A stretch of 64,000 nt of DNA, taken from positions 992,001-1,056,000 of the forward strand of contig MU839827.1 of NCBI GenBank assembly GCA_030411725.1, written 5' to 3'. The position numbers were made by a program, and so were the translations under genes. The notes beneath the pieces were generated by a model. It was given only the letters and a program-made list of their open reading frames with translations. It searched no databases and was not told the origin of the DNA. Each line of letters opens with the position of its first letter. Position 1 is the first letter of the stretch. Of the stretch, positions 9,833 through 21,101 are shown in pieces. The stretch is from Echria macrotheca. Taxonomy: Eukaryota > Ascomycota > Sordariomycetes > Sordariales > Schizotheciaceae.

Positions 9833-10747
9833 ATGAACCGCCGCGACATCAACTTTTACAACCTCTCGGCCGCCGAGACCCTAACGGAACCCGCGCGCAA
9901 GCTGCTGCGCGAGTACGCCGGCATTCCAGACGAAGAAATCAACAACCACGTCGATGCAATTGCAAGTTTTTGTTTTTTCGCCCCGTCCCCCCCTTCCTCA
10001 AACTTACTTGTTTGATCTTGTTCTAATGCAAAAAAAAAGCGCAAAAAAGCCTTCGCAGTAGCCCCCTACCCCTGCGTGGGCATGTTCCAATTCCTCGACC
10101 TCAGCCTCGTCCAGCAGACGCCCATCTACCGCTCCATCCTCGAGCGCGTCCGCGCCGGCGCCAAGTTTCTCGACCTCGGCTGCTGTCTCGGCCAGGAGAT
10201 CCGGCAGCTTGTGCACGACGGCGCGCCGTCAGCCAACACGTTCGGCTCCGATCTCTACGGCGGTTTTTTCGCTGTTGGGTATGACCTGTTCGCCGACGAA
10301 TCCCGGCTCGAGACCAAGTTCATTGCGGCGGACGTGTTTGACGATGCTTCGCCGCTGATGGAATTGCGAGGGCAGATGGATATTATCTACACGGGCGCGT
10401 TTTTCCATCTGTTTTCGCTCAAGGAGCAAGAGCAGATCGCGGAGCGGGTGGTGCAGCTGCTCGCGCCGCAGGCTGGGTCCATGGTGGTGGGCCGGCAGAG
10501 CGGGAGCGAGGAGGCCGGCGAGTTTTCTCGGGCCGGCGACAAGAGCGGACGCAGCCACTTCCGGCATAACTCCGAGAGCTGGCGGGAGCTGTGGAAGCGG
10601 GTGGGCGAGCGGACCGGGACCGAGTGGGTCGTCGAGGCGGATCTGAGCGCGCCGGAGTATACGCTCGCTGCGCCGGGGGGCAAGTCGGCTGCTATTCAGG
10701 ATAAGATGACGGCGAGGGGGCTGCGATATGTCGTCAAGCGGCTCTAG
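9833..10747 (+). CDS. SAM-dependent methyltransferase (278 aa), AusD-like family
   Basis: Exons 9833-9961 and 10040-10747 sum to 279 codons. The N-terminus (INFYNLSAAETLTEPARKLL, then YAGIPDEE) and the joined PYPCVGMFQFLDL are typical of a fungal class I methyltransferase group that includes enzymes of meroterpenoid pathways such as AusD. The SAM-binding motif I is FLDLGCCLGQ at residues 86-95. An acidic strand and a TGAFFHLF motif follow. The intron begins GCAAGT and ends AAAAAG, with TTCTAAT as branch site: a GC-AG intron, required because no GT donor joins the frames. The protein is soluble and cytosolic by appearance. It lies about 3 kb from the polyketide synthase with PEBP and Fig1 genes between, so membership in that cluster is possible but unproven. 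Substrate unknown. Confidence 0.8.
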
Positions 10748-11020
10748 CGGACGGAAGCGACCCGATACACGTGGTGTGCAACAACAGGACATCCTTTCTT
10801 TGCACAGCCTAGTGCCCGCTTATACACGACAATACAGAGGAAACGCAAGGAACCAAGAACGGCCAAAGCTTGGGTATGTCAGCCATTTGTGATAGCAAAT
10901 TGAACGATCTGACAGCGCAATCAGAGCATCATGAGCCATGAGAAACTTCGTTTTAGCTTGTCCCTTTTCAGACTGAATTTCAGCTAACAAGAAATAGCAA
11001 TTATCACCGCCACGACCAAA

Positions 11021-11684
11021 CTAGCCCGTCACGTTAAAGTAATTCCCCCGGATCGGCTGCCCCAGCCCGACCGTCTTGACAAACGCCGCGAGATCAAACC
11101 CAAACGTCTGGCCGACCTGCGTCTTGGTCACGGCAAATGTCGACGACGTCTCGTACAGCAGGCTGACGTAGCGATGAGCATACGGCGGTTTCTCGGCCGG
11201 CGGGGCGGGCCCGGTGTAGGCGACAGGCCCTGCGGACGTGGAAGTCAGGGTGTGCACGCCGTTGGACGTCTCGCCGCTGGATTTGAAGCCCGAGATCATG
11301 GCGTGGAGGTTTGTCCGGCGGGCGCCGGCGCTGGGGTTCTGGAAGTTGGCCGGGACATCTTGGTCTGCGGCTTGTTAGAATGGGAGATGGGGATAGAAAA
11401 GGGGTGCTTACCGATCATCATCCAGAGGTAGGTGCCGTTCAGGACCACGTCGGTCGTGCCGAGGACGGGTTGTTTGGCCGTTTCTGATGGTGTTAAGTTT
11501 GAACCCCGTGGGGTTTCATCAGGGACTTACCAGCTTTGGTCAGACTCGTGCCAGGGACCGTAACCACTTTAGTCCCGAAAACGAGGTCGAGTCGCTCGGT
11601 CACGGCTGGGGAGAAGCCTGGCGGAGTCTGCGCCGAAGCGAGCCCAGCAAGGACAGCGCCCCAAGTTAACGACGAAATTAACAT
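11021..11684 (-). CDS. Secreted PEBP-like protein (189 aa)
   Basis: Exons (leftward) 11684-11531, 11483-11412 and 11364-11021 sum to 190 codons. Both introns are 47 bp with GTAAG donors. Residues 1-18 form a signal peptide (MLISSLTWGAVLAGLASA). Mature features fit the phosphatidylethanolamine-binding fold: MMIDQDVP in place of the usual DPDxP block, then GPAPPAEKPPYAHRYVSLLYE matching the GPxPPxxxxHRYxxLLYE ligand-pocket motif. The usual short C-terminal strand region is present and the length is typical for secreted fungal members. Such proteins are extracellular or vacuolar; some relate to carboxypeptidase Y inhibitor. The role here cannot be specified. Confidence 0.85.
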
Positions 11685-12674
11685 TTTTTACAGCGTTAAG
11701 AATGATTACCCCGACTCAATTCATGATGAAGGAAACTTCAGGTTAAATACTCACACCGGCCGATCGGAGCGCGGAGCTGTCAAATTCGACGTGACGTCCA
11801 GCGATATATCCCGGCCATCTGGTTGGCTTCCAGCAGCGCCCAGCCAGTGGGTAAATGCTTTTCTCTCTCTACAGCCCGGCATTACGGAATTCACCCGAAC
11901 TGGCACTTGTTGATCGAGATGGAAATTCCCCGCATCAAACTCGGCATCATCCAAACCGGACAAGCTAAGGGTTAGGGTTATCTCACAGTGTCTCCGAAAC
12001 CACGATGATTGGCCAAATGCACCCTTGTCGGTCCCGAAAAGGCAGCCCCAAAAATAGGCCCTTGGCGCGATTCCCAATCGAATCGACAGGCCACGAGCGA
12101 CAAAAAAATTGTCGGCCAGCCGCGACCGATTTTAAGCGCCCTATGACGTTTCAACTCGTCGTCGCCTGTCGCGTCGAATCGGCTCCATTTTCAGGCCTGC
12201 CAGGTCTTGCGACCGCGTCTACTCTAGACGACAAAGATGAACGGCGGCTGCCCAAACCGCCGCTCGACACGCGGCAGCAAATCGCTTCGTCCCGGTGGCC
12301 TGGCGCAATAACCATCCCATGCCCGGCCCCACATGACCGGCCTTGTCGGCGGGCTCTCCTTCCGTACATATATGACATGCGAACCCGAGACGATTGTGAG
12401 TTTTGTCGTCTTTGTCTTTGTCGAGCCATCCAAATTTCATTTCCTTTCCTTTTTCCTTTTCCTTGTCAAGGTCTCTCTTCTTTCTTTCCTTGTCTCCTTG
12501 TTCTCCTTGTGTGTGTGTGTCTCGGGGCGTTTCGGACAATCCACACAATCTGTTTTGTTGCCGGTCAACACTATAAGACCAATTTTTGCTCACCATTTGC
12601 CCTCTCCTCGCAAATCCCCCCTCCCAACAATCTTTTTTTTTTTTCGTCATTTCATTTACCTACCGCACGCCAAA
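11685..12674. other. Intergenic region between PEBP and Fig1 genes
   Basis: Divergent promoter region. The 3' half (about 12425-12660) is strongly CT-rich on the + strand, ending in a T run just before the Fig1 start. Such pyrimidine tracts are common upstream of fungal transcription starts. An open frame from 12005 continues into the Fig1 gene but is not credible as coding. Confidence 0.5.
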
Positions 12675-13594
12675 ATGCTGTTCCTCCTCAAACTCGGCAA
12701 GATGTTCCGCAAGGACAAGTCCGGCGGCAACCCGGGCAGCGGCTCCAGCATCTTCCGTCTCCTCCCTTTCGTCCTAATCATCCCCATCTTTCTCTTCCAA
12801 GGTATTTCTTCCTTTCCCCTCCCCCAAACTTATTCCTTGTGGTGATAATCACTAACAATCCCTTTCTACGGATAGCCCTCTCCCTCTCCGGCTGCACCTC
12901 CACCTCCCCCGCCATCCCCTCCATCTACCTCGTCTCTCTGGAGCCCGCCCGGTCTAACCTCACCACGCCGACGGGCATCGAGATCCGGATAAACTACTTC
13001 GGCATCTGCAGCGACGACGGCACAACCAAGCGCTGCATCTCCTCGGCCGGCGGCTCCGGCTCGACCGACGCCGTAACCACCACACTCTTCCCCACCACCC
13101 CCCTGAACCCCAACACCACCACCACAACATCCAAAAACACATCCACCGCAGTGACCCAATCAGAACTCAAAGACCTAGTATCAACAGCCCTCGACCTGCA
13201 ATCCCAAATCTTCATCTCCATCCTAGCCGGCTCGACCTTCGCCTTTTTCGTCGGGCTAATCTTCCTCTTCCTCTACAAGCGCGACCTCGCCAAGCCGAAC
13301 CCTTCAAAACCGCGGCGCTCGGCTCTCTTCCGGCGCGCCACCTACGGGCTGATCTATCTCAGCGTCGGGCTGGTCTTTGCCGCGGCGCTGGCGACGACCG
13401 AGACCGCTGATGCGCTGCAGTTTGCGTCGCGGGCTACTGACACGCCGAAAATTCTGATGCATGCTGGCAGGACGTTGCAGGTGTTGCAGTGGATGGCGTT
13501 TGGGTTTTCAACGCTCTTTGCGCTTACGGTGCCGGTTTTGGTGAAGCCGAGGGCGGTTGGGGGTGTTGGGTTTCCTAAGGGCGGGGACGTCTAA
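12675..13594 (+). CDS. fig1: Fig1-family Ca2+ regulator/membrane fusion protein (281 aa)
   Basis: Exons 12675-12801 and 12876-13594 join as ...LFQ-ALSLSGC... and give 282 codons. A basic N-terminus precedes a first membrane segment (FRLLPFVLIIPIFLFQ). The extracellular loop starts with GCTSTSPAIPSIYLVSL, the signature of the Fig1 family, and holds Thr/Ser/Asn-rich sequence with N-glycosylation sites. Three further hydrophobic segments follow (about residues 175-195, 220-240 and 255-275), separated by a short basic cytosolic loop. Fig1 proteins sit in the plasma membrane and support low-affinity Ca2+ entry and cell fusion in mating and hyphal growth. No link to the neighbouring polyketide genes is suggested. 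The ATG at 12675 lies after the pyrimidine-rich leader. Confidence 0.88.
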
Positions 13595-13831
13595 AGTCTA
13601 AAATGTCTTTTTTTCTAGTGTGTCATGTGCATTTCTGGCGTTGGGGTTTCGGGGTCAGGGACACGGTGAACTAATACTATTGGCATATACCATGCACTCT
13701 ACCAGCCATGTAATGGCGTCTGCTTTATATATAGGCAATCTATTCTATGCCAATCTGAGGTACCTATCCAAAAGTCTAGTGACAAGTATGAAACCGCGTA
13801 TATATACCTCTATCGACAACCCAAACAGCAT

Positions 13832-16800
13832 TTAAAATCCCGTGAATGAAACCGCATCGGCCAGCTGCTTCCCCAGCTCAACAACCCCCGGCTTCCGCAT
13901 GATGCTGAAATGATCACCCGCGACGACCTTGCACTTGATTTCCCTCCCGGGGAGCAGCGCCTCCCACCCACCCGGTCCGAAATCACTCCTCGGATCCATA
14001 ATCCAATCCGCCGCCGCGTTGCGGACATCCTCAGCCCCGAACCGTGCCTTTGCATCCTCCCCGACAGTCTCCCATACGCCTTGTCGAGCCCACAGCGCCG
14101 TCACGGACTTGATCCCCGCAGCGAGGCGGGCCGGCATGGCAGCAGGCCGGTACCGTTTCAGCGCGTTCACAGATCCGGCGAAGTGGGCCAGGACCCCGTC
14201 TCGGATCGCGGTTGCGCGCTTGTTCACTTTCAAGCCATCAAAGGCGCCAATTTTCTGCAGCAGAGATATCGTCTCCGTCGGCAGTGGGGGCAGCGACTTT
14301 GGACAGGGCGCGTCGATAAGAACCAAACTCTCGACCGTCTGTCCATGGCGCTGGATCAACTGGGAAGCCACCTCGTACGCGTACGTACCGCCGATCGACC
14401 AGCCCGCAAGATGATACGGGCCGTGGGGCTGGACTCGCCGTATCTCGGCCACGTAGGCGGAGGCTACGTCCTGCAGCGGCACCGTGAACGCTTCGGGGTC
14501 TTGCAGAAACGGGCTGTTGAGTCCGTAGACTGCCCCAGGGAGACAAAGCCGTGGGAGTCCGACGTAGCTGCTGGCGCTGCCGGACCCGTCCGGAAGCAGG
14601 AATAGCGCCGGCACCCCGGCCTTTGGCTCGCCCTGGAGCAGGACAGCCTCAGCCGCTAGCGCGGTCGGTTTGGCCTGGACCTGCGCGAGGGCTCTGGCCA
14701 GTTGTTGAGGCGCGGGGCTGCGTGGACCACCGAGGGAGGAGCGAACGGCGGCCAGCGTCGGATTTTCCACCAGAAAACTGGAGGGAAGGATGCGGCCGGT
14801 CTGAGCCTTGATGGCGGCTGTGATGGACAGCGACAGCAAACTGTCGACACCAAGGTCCGCTAGCGGTGTATCCTCATCTAGCTCATCCATGTCCAGGCCC
14901 ACCTCGCTGGCAATGATCTTCTTGATAAGGTCATCTCCCGGATTCGGAGACCGAGGCGTCTGGCTGACCCGACTAGCGGGCGTCTCTGGGCTGCTACATC
15001 CGCTGAAGACGTCGCTCTCGTCCTCGGTGCACTCTGCGCTGGAAACACCGGCCGTGTTGTCCGCAAAGTGCGCACGAAGATCCCCTACAGTCGGGCAGTC
15101 CATGAAGAGCGTGGCCGGGATCTCTTGGGACCACTGCTCGCTCAGCTTAGCTGCGATGCTGATCGACAGGAGACTGTCGACCCCGAGATCGGCAAATACG
15201 GCGTCGTCGGAGAGCTCCGAGACATCCACACCAACCTCGGATGCGATCAGGTCAAGCACTCCGTGGAAGGGGGCCTCCACCGGTCGGCTGGGGATGCGTC
15301 GTGGGGCCACAACCCGGCGAGGCGGTGTCTTTGTGATCGTCTCCGCCGCCGTCGTAGTCATCGTCCGTGGCATGATGAGGTTGAGAATATCCCGTCGAAT
15401 CCTTTGAAACTTCAGATCCTCGCACAAGGCCACAACTTCGCCATCCTCAAAGAAGTAGACATCACCCGACATGACGCCTCGCGTCTTTGTCTCCCGCATG
15501 CGCACATAGCTCTGGTACTGCTTCTCTGCAGACAGCTCGCCCACAATCTTGAGGCTCTTCCAGCCGTGTGAGATATACACAGAGTCCGCTGGCGTGTTGT
15601 CGGCGCCGTTGAGCACGAATCCGGAGAGGTGGGCGAGACTGTCGATCCAGTAGGGGCTGTACGTGAAGGTGCCGTCGGCCTCAGTGGTGTTGAACTTGAC
15701 GAATGCCGCTGCTTCAAACTGGCTGCTGTCCATGTAAACCTCCCGCAGACCCTGGTATCGCGTGTCATAGTCCACGAGCGCTGAGAACAGCTTGTAGACC
15801 ATTGGTCGGAGGATCTTGTGTGTCTGCCCCGTGGCCGAAGCCTGGACGAGGTGGTCGAATCTGGACTTAACGAGATACGAAGTCCTGGCCCACTCGGTCT
15901 TCCAGCTGTCTCCATTGCCGTAGTAGACAGTGCAGTTGGCGTGGTCCTGGACCTCCTGTCCCTTCCTCGAGCCGAAGCTGACGATGACTTTATCCGACGA
16001 CTTGGACCAAGTTGCCGTGACAAGAATGACCTGACCGGTCTCTCCAGGCTCGATCAGGAGCGGCTTGTGGACTTCCATGTCCCGAACATCCATCGACACA
16101 TTCCCTGGGCTAGCCCGGTTACGGATGTATTTAGCCGCCGTGAAGGCCATATCGGCGTACACGGAGCTGGGGCATAGGCCAGCGCCATTCACCAAGTGGC
16201 CCCGAAGCGCTTTGTTGAGCTTCGGCTCCTTTGCATCAGCAGCGAAGGTGACCCGGATTTCCGACGCCGTGTTGCTCTCCGATTCGATCCGGTGCAGACT
16301 CGAGGTCAGCGTCGACTCGGAAGCGGCCTTGGCAGGCGCCTCGCCCTTGCGGATGGCCCAGTCTCCCTCATACTGGATCCAATAGTTTTTGAGGTCGAAT
16401 GCGTAGTGTGGCACCTCGAGAAGGCGGAGTGAGCGCTCAAATGGACGATGAAACTCTTTCCAGTCAATGTCGATTCCCGCAGCGTACGCCCGTGCCACCG
16501 ACGTCGACAGAGTTTTCCAGTCACTTTCCTTCCTCTTGAGCGAGGGAAGAAGCAACTGTTCATCGCCGAAGACAGACCTGACCAAGCCCAGACACGTGGG
16601 GTTTGGGCCAGTCTCAATCCACATGGTCTGACGCTGATTGGACTGCAGACTTTGCAGTGCCCCGAGGAACTGAACCCGTCCACGCGTTTGTCGCCGCAGG
16701 TACTCCGAATCAATAGCTTCCGACATGACGGTCCCGAGCACCGTCGATGCAACTGGGATTTCAGGTGCGGCGAACTTGACCATGTTCGCTGCGGCCTCAA

Positions 16801-19800
16801 ACTCGTCAAGGATGGCGTCCATCTGAGCGGAATGGAAGGCGAACTGCACCTCCAGGACCGTGCTCTTGACTCCTTGCGAGCTACAAACCATGCCGAGGCG
16901 GCTGATCTCGTCCACTGCGCCGCTAACAACCGTGGAAGCAGGGCCATTGACGCAGGCAACCTCGCAGCCCGACACTCGGGCCTCTTCAATGAGCCTCTCG
17001 GACTTCTCGGCGCTGGCCTGGATTGCAAGCATTGAATGTGTTCCCGGGGAGCACTTCTCGACCATCAGACTCGCTCGCTTGCCGACCAGATACAAGCAAT
17101 CGCTGACGGACATGACGCCGGCGGTACAGAGAGCCGCAAACTCGCCGAGGCTGTGTCCGAGAACCGCGCTGGGCATTACCCCAATCGACTTCCACCACGC
17201 AGCAAGCGCCAACTCGATCGACACAATCGCGAGCTGCGTATGGAGCGGGTTGGGAGTCGGTGAGTTACTCTCGATGAGGGGCAGGAAGGAGCCGAAGCCG
17301 TGCGACATGGAGATCCTGTCCAGGTCCTGGAGCGTTGAGCGGAATGTGCCTGGCGTCCCGAAGAGCTCTGATGCCATGCCCAGGTACTGCGACCCCTGAC
17401 CAGTGAACAGAAATACTGCCGACGGTGCAGTAGACTTCGACCAGTGCCCATTCGCAATGGTCCGTTCCAGATTCTGGGCCAGGGCTTCCACCGACGACAC
17501 CGCATATGACGATCGCAGGGGGTGGTGCATTCGGCGTGCCGTGGTTGTATAGGCGATGTCCTCAAGCCGGGCACTCGGATTTCGGCGGATGAAGTCCAAA
17601 AGTCGTTTCGAGTTCTCCATTGCGGAGTATGGTGTCTTGCCCGAGATGACGACGACTTGATGCGACCGGGAATCGCTGCCCTCGGTTATGGGCACCGGGG
17701 GATCCTCAATCACCAGCGACGTGTTCCCCCCCGCGGCATCAAAGTTGTTGATGAGGATTCTTCGCTTTCTGTTTGCGCGAGGCAAAAAGGGAGTCTTGTT
17801 GAAGGCGATATGCGTGTTGAGCTCCGCCAGCGGCGGCAGCTTCTGGTTGATCCGACCCTTGATACCGACGTGGGGAGGAATCATGTTCTCACGCATGACC
17901 ATGATCGCTTTGATGAGCGAAGTCACACCGCTGGCCGCTTCACCGTGGCCCAGGTTCGGTTTTACTGTCCCGATGTACAGCGGGTTGTCGGACCCCCGGC
18001 CCCGAGCGAGCACATTGGTCACGGATCGGGTCTCGGTTGCATCACCCGCCTGCGTCCCTGTGCCGTGGAGCTCAGCGTAGTCGATATCCTGAGGTTCAAC
18101 GCCGGCTCGGCTGAGAGCGGTCCGGAACAGGCGCTCCTGTGTTTGCGCGTGGGGATGAGTAATGGACACGGCCTCGGCGGAGTGGTTCGTGACGGCTGAT
18201 CTCACAACCGCGAGGATGTTGTCCCGGTCGGCCATCGCATCTTCCAGACGCTTCAGCACAACGACTCCGACGGCGTCGGCACGTACATAGCCGTCGGCAT
18301 CGTGGTCGAATGTCTTACACCCTCCGGTCTTTGACAGAAAACTCCCCCGGCTCAATCCGGCGAACAAGTCTGAGGCCGTGAGGAAGTTGGCTCCGCCGCC
18401 GACCGCCATGTCGCACTCTCTTGCTAGCAATGCCGAGCAAGCAAGTTGGATAGAGGCGGCACTCGAGGAGCAGGCTGTATCAACCGAGTAGCTCGGCCCC
18501 TCCCAGCCGAAGTGGTAGTTCAGTCGGCCAGGCCCAAACGCGCGGATTCCTCCCGTTATGAAATATGTGTCGACGTTCTGGCTGGCGTTCACCTCCCGCC
18601 AGTCATCGCTGGTCTGGCCGATGAACGAACCAATTCTGCGCGTGTTGGTTGAGGGCGTCGCATTCGGTGAGTAGCCTGCCATTTCCAGTGCTTCATAGGT
18701 CGTCAAGAGCATCAGCCGTTGCTGCGGATCGGTCTGCGCCGCTTCCCTGGGCGACATGTTGAACAGCCTGGTGTCGAAGTAACCGGGCCTATCGATGAAG
18801 ACGCCATACGGTGTCAAGGAGGCATTCCGCGTCTTGCCTGTAGGATCACAGTGGGTCTTGACGTCGAAACGATCCGGCCGGATTTTCTCGTGAAGATCCC
18901 GGCCCTCCTCCAACACCTTCCAAAACTCCTTAAGTGTCTCACTTCCAGGGAGACGAGCCGCCATTCCGACGATAGCGATGGCCCGGGTGTTTAAATTTTG
19001 CTCTTCAGAGAAGCTGCCAGCTGCAAGCTCTATTCCAAAGGGCGACAGAGCCAGTGTTATGGCCCTTGCCGAGTTGACGGGGCCAAAGGAGAAGAGTGTG
19101 GACTGCTGCGAAAGAAGCTTTGATAGCCCCTCGGTGTATGCCTTGAATTCGATCGGGGCCTGGAAAATGTCTTGGAGGGATTCCTTAAAGACGGTTGAAA
19201 ATGTTGACCCCTGGAAACGCCGTCCTGTGTGCGGCGAGATCAGGGTATGTTGAAGAGTTCTTTTGAGGAGGCTGTCGTTGACGTTGCTGAAAACTCTCTC
19301 AAAGGGAATGGACTCGAGGTGCTCAGCGTGAAAGGCTGCGAATATTGGTAGTGATACCCTTCGAGAACCTTTCAACAAGTTGTCTGCGAACAGTGCGTCT
19401 GTATAGGCTGGAGGCCCGCTGATGGTCACAGACGAGGGCCCGGTGGCGCTGATGTACGCTCTGTGGTTAGAAAGTAGCCCTTTGTTGAATGCATCCAGTG
19501 TATCCTGGACTTGGTCATGGTCAACACCAGTGACAAGGGTAGACCAGCTCCCCTTCTGTGTATCGATACTGCCAGATCTCCTACCCGCCTCGGCTCCGAT
19601 GACGTATGCCAACTCGACCGCATCGTCCGCAACTGCAAGGACCTCGATGATGTTTCGGCAGCAAGCCACCGTCAGGGCGGCTACCAAACCGGTGCATATT
19701 CCGAGAATCACCGGCCCGGGAACCTCAAGTGCTCTGGTGTTTGATTCCAGGTGTCTAGAAAGGTTAGGATGACCTCTTCTAGCGAACTCTTAACTTACAC

Positions 19801-20082
19801 TATGACATCGCCAAGCTGAGCAAAGCAAGAAAGGGCGGCGGACACAGCTGGACTCGGGAATTCTTGTTCCGATGCCTCTACGGCGAGGTCGAGAATCGAG
19901 GCAAACTGAGTTGACTTTCGACACGCAGGAGACTTTGAAACGACCGCCCGAAGCCGAGATGTAGAGCGCTGGATAAAAGCACCCAGAGTTTCGCAGCCCG
20001 CTGCCAAGCGCTCGAGCCTCTGGATCGTCGGAAGAACTTCCGCGGTAAGGTCGCCAAAGTGGAAGAGTGTGTCGGTAGTCAT
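13832..20082 (-). CDS. Non-reducing polyketide synthase, SAT-KS-MAT-PT-ACP-ACP-TE (2068 aa)
   Basis: Exons 20082-19799 and 19754-13832 (44-bp intron; joined VHLESNTRALEVPG) sum to 2069 codons. Domains with visible catalytic residues: SAT with GICTG (Cys115) and His237; KS about 353-780 with Cys523 in DTACSSS and both His (AELHGTG, NLGHGE); MAT with Ser963 in GHSLGE; PT about 1265-1580 with His1281 (GHLVNGAGLCPSS) and Asp1466 (WIDSLAHLSG); ACP1 Ser1622 and ACP2 Ser1733, both in LGVDSLLS; TE/Claisen cyclase with Ser1881 (GWSIGG), Asp1909 and His2043. All active sites are intact. There are no KR, DH, ER or methyltransferase domains, so an unreduced poly-beta-keto chain folded to an aromatic product and released by Claisen or thioester chemistry is expected. 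Starter unit, chain length and product cannot be read off. It starts divergently from the P450 gene. Cytosolic. Confidence 0.95.
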
Positions 20083-21101
20083 CTTGATGGCTTGTTGACA
20101 GACGACAGAACTACGACGACGAACTATCAACAAGAAGTCCGTCTTGTTTTATACCTCTGTGGCTCTCCACCTTTCTCAGCATCTCGTTCTTATCGCCTAA
20201 CTCCCCATGTTACGTCTCCATTGACGATTTCTCCATCCGTGCTGCCCGATCGAAGCGTCTTCTCGAAGACATGGCCGCGATGGAGAAATGCATGATAGTG
20301 GGATGAAGCGTGAGGCTGAGTGCATGGCGTCTGAGTTTGTACTCCTTGAATGAGACCGTGTCCGGAACCGCCATACAACTGCCTACCGGCTGTATGGATT
20401 CGCCTGCCAGTGGTCTCATTCTCCAAAAGGCAACTGCAGCGGTCTCCTTTTTCGGGGACACGACAAGTCCAGTATCCGAATTTATTCCGGAATTTCGAGG
20501 CAAGAGTCCGGCCGTCCTACAGGGGTCTCATCCGAGCGTTACACAATGCTATTTCGAAAAATAACTGTGAATAAACAAATTCACATGTTCCACACACGGT
20601 CCTGGGGAAACTCCAGTCGTCCATGAAGCACTCACGACGAGGATAGCAGTTTAGTCGATGGTGGAGGAAGCACTTCCGGCTGACGGGCAGCAGGATACCG
20701 GATCCGGGTCAGATCGGCAGGCCCAGGTTCTAGAAGTAAGACGCTGCGGCTTGTGCGACCTGAGAGGCGGTTTTTAATTGCCGGATGAAGAAAAACGTGA
20801 TGACACTCGGAACTGTGGGGTGACTTCCCAATCGCGACCGCACCCCGAAGACAGCTCCGGAGGAACCACGGAGCACTCTACGGCGAGAGTCCGGACTCGT
20901 AAGGCTGACGGCGGTGAGTAAGTCGGGCTAGACGATTGGTCGACCTCATACCACGTTACGAGGAAAACCCAGCAAGGGTGTTCCACGGTTTATATTCCGT
21001 TCCCCGCTCTTGTTCTCGGTGTTCTGGTCCCTGCTGACTTGTCCACAAAGACGGCAGCGGAAAACGTCATCGCTCGCTTGAAACGCAGACCATATCATAC
21101 A
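20083..21101. promoter_or_regulatory. Shared divergent promoter of PKS and P450
   Basis: About 1 kb with no supported gene separates the two divergent starts. Towards the PKS a TATAAAAC lies at 20153-20146, roughly 65-70 bp before its ATG. Towards the P450 a TTTATATT lies at 20989-20996, about 110 bp before its ATG. Several CGG/CCG-containing hexamers (TCCGGA-like at about 20696, 20850 and 20890) occur in the P450-proximal half and could be sites for a zinc-cluster regulator, but no clear spaced repeat was established. Confidence 0.5.

Noticed and set aside
12005..12674. Open frame running into the Fig1 gene
   Set aside because: No ATG in a fitting place and no conserved sequence; the Fig1 protein starts normally at 12675.
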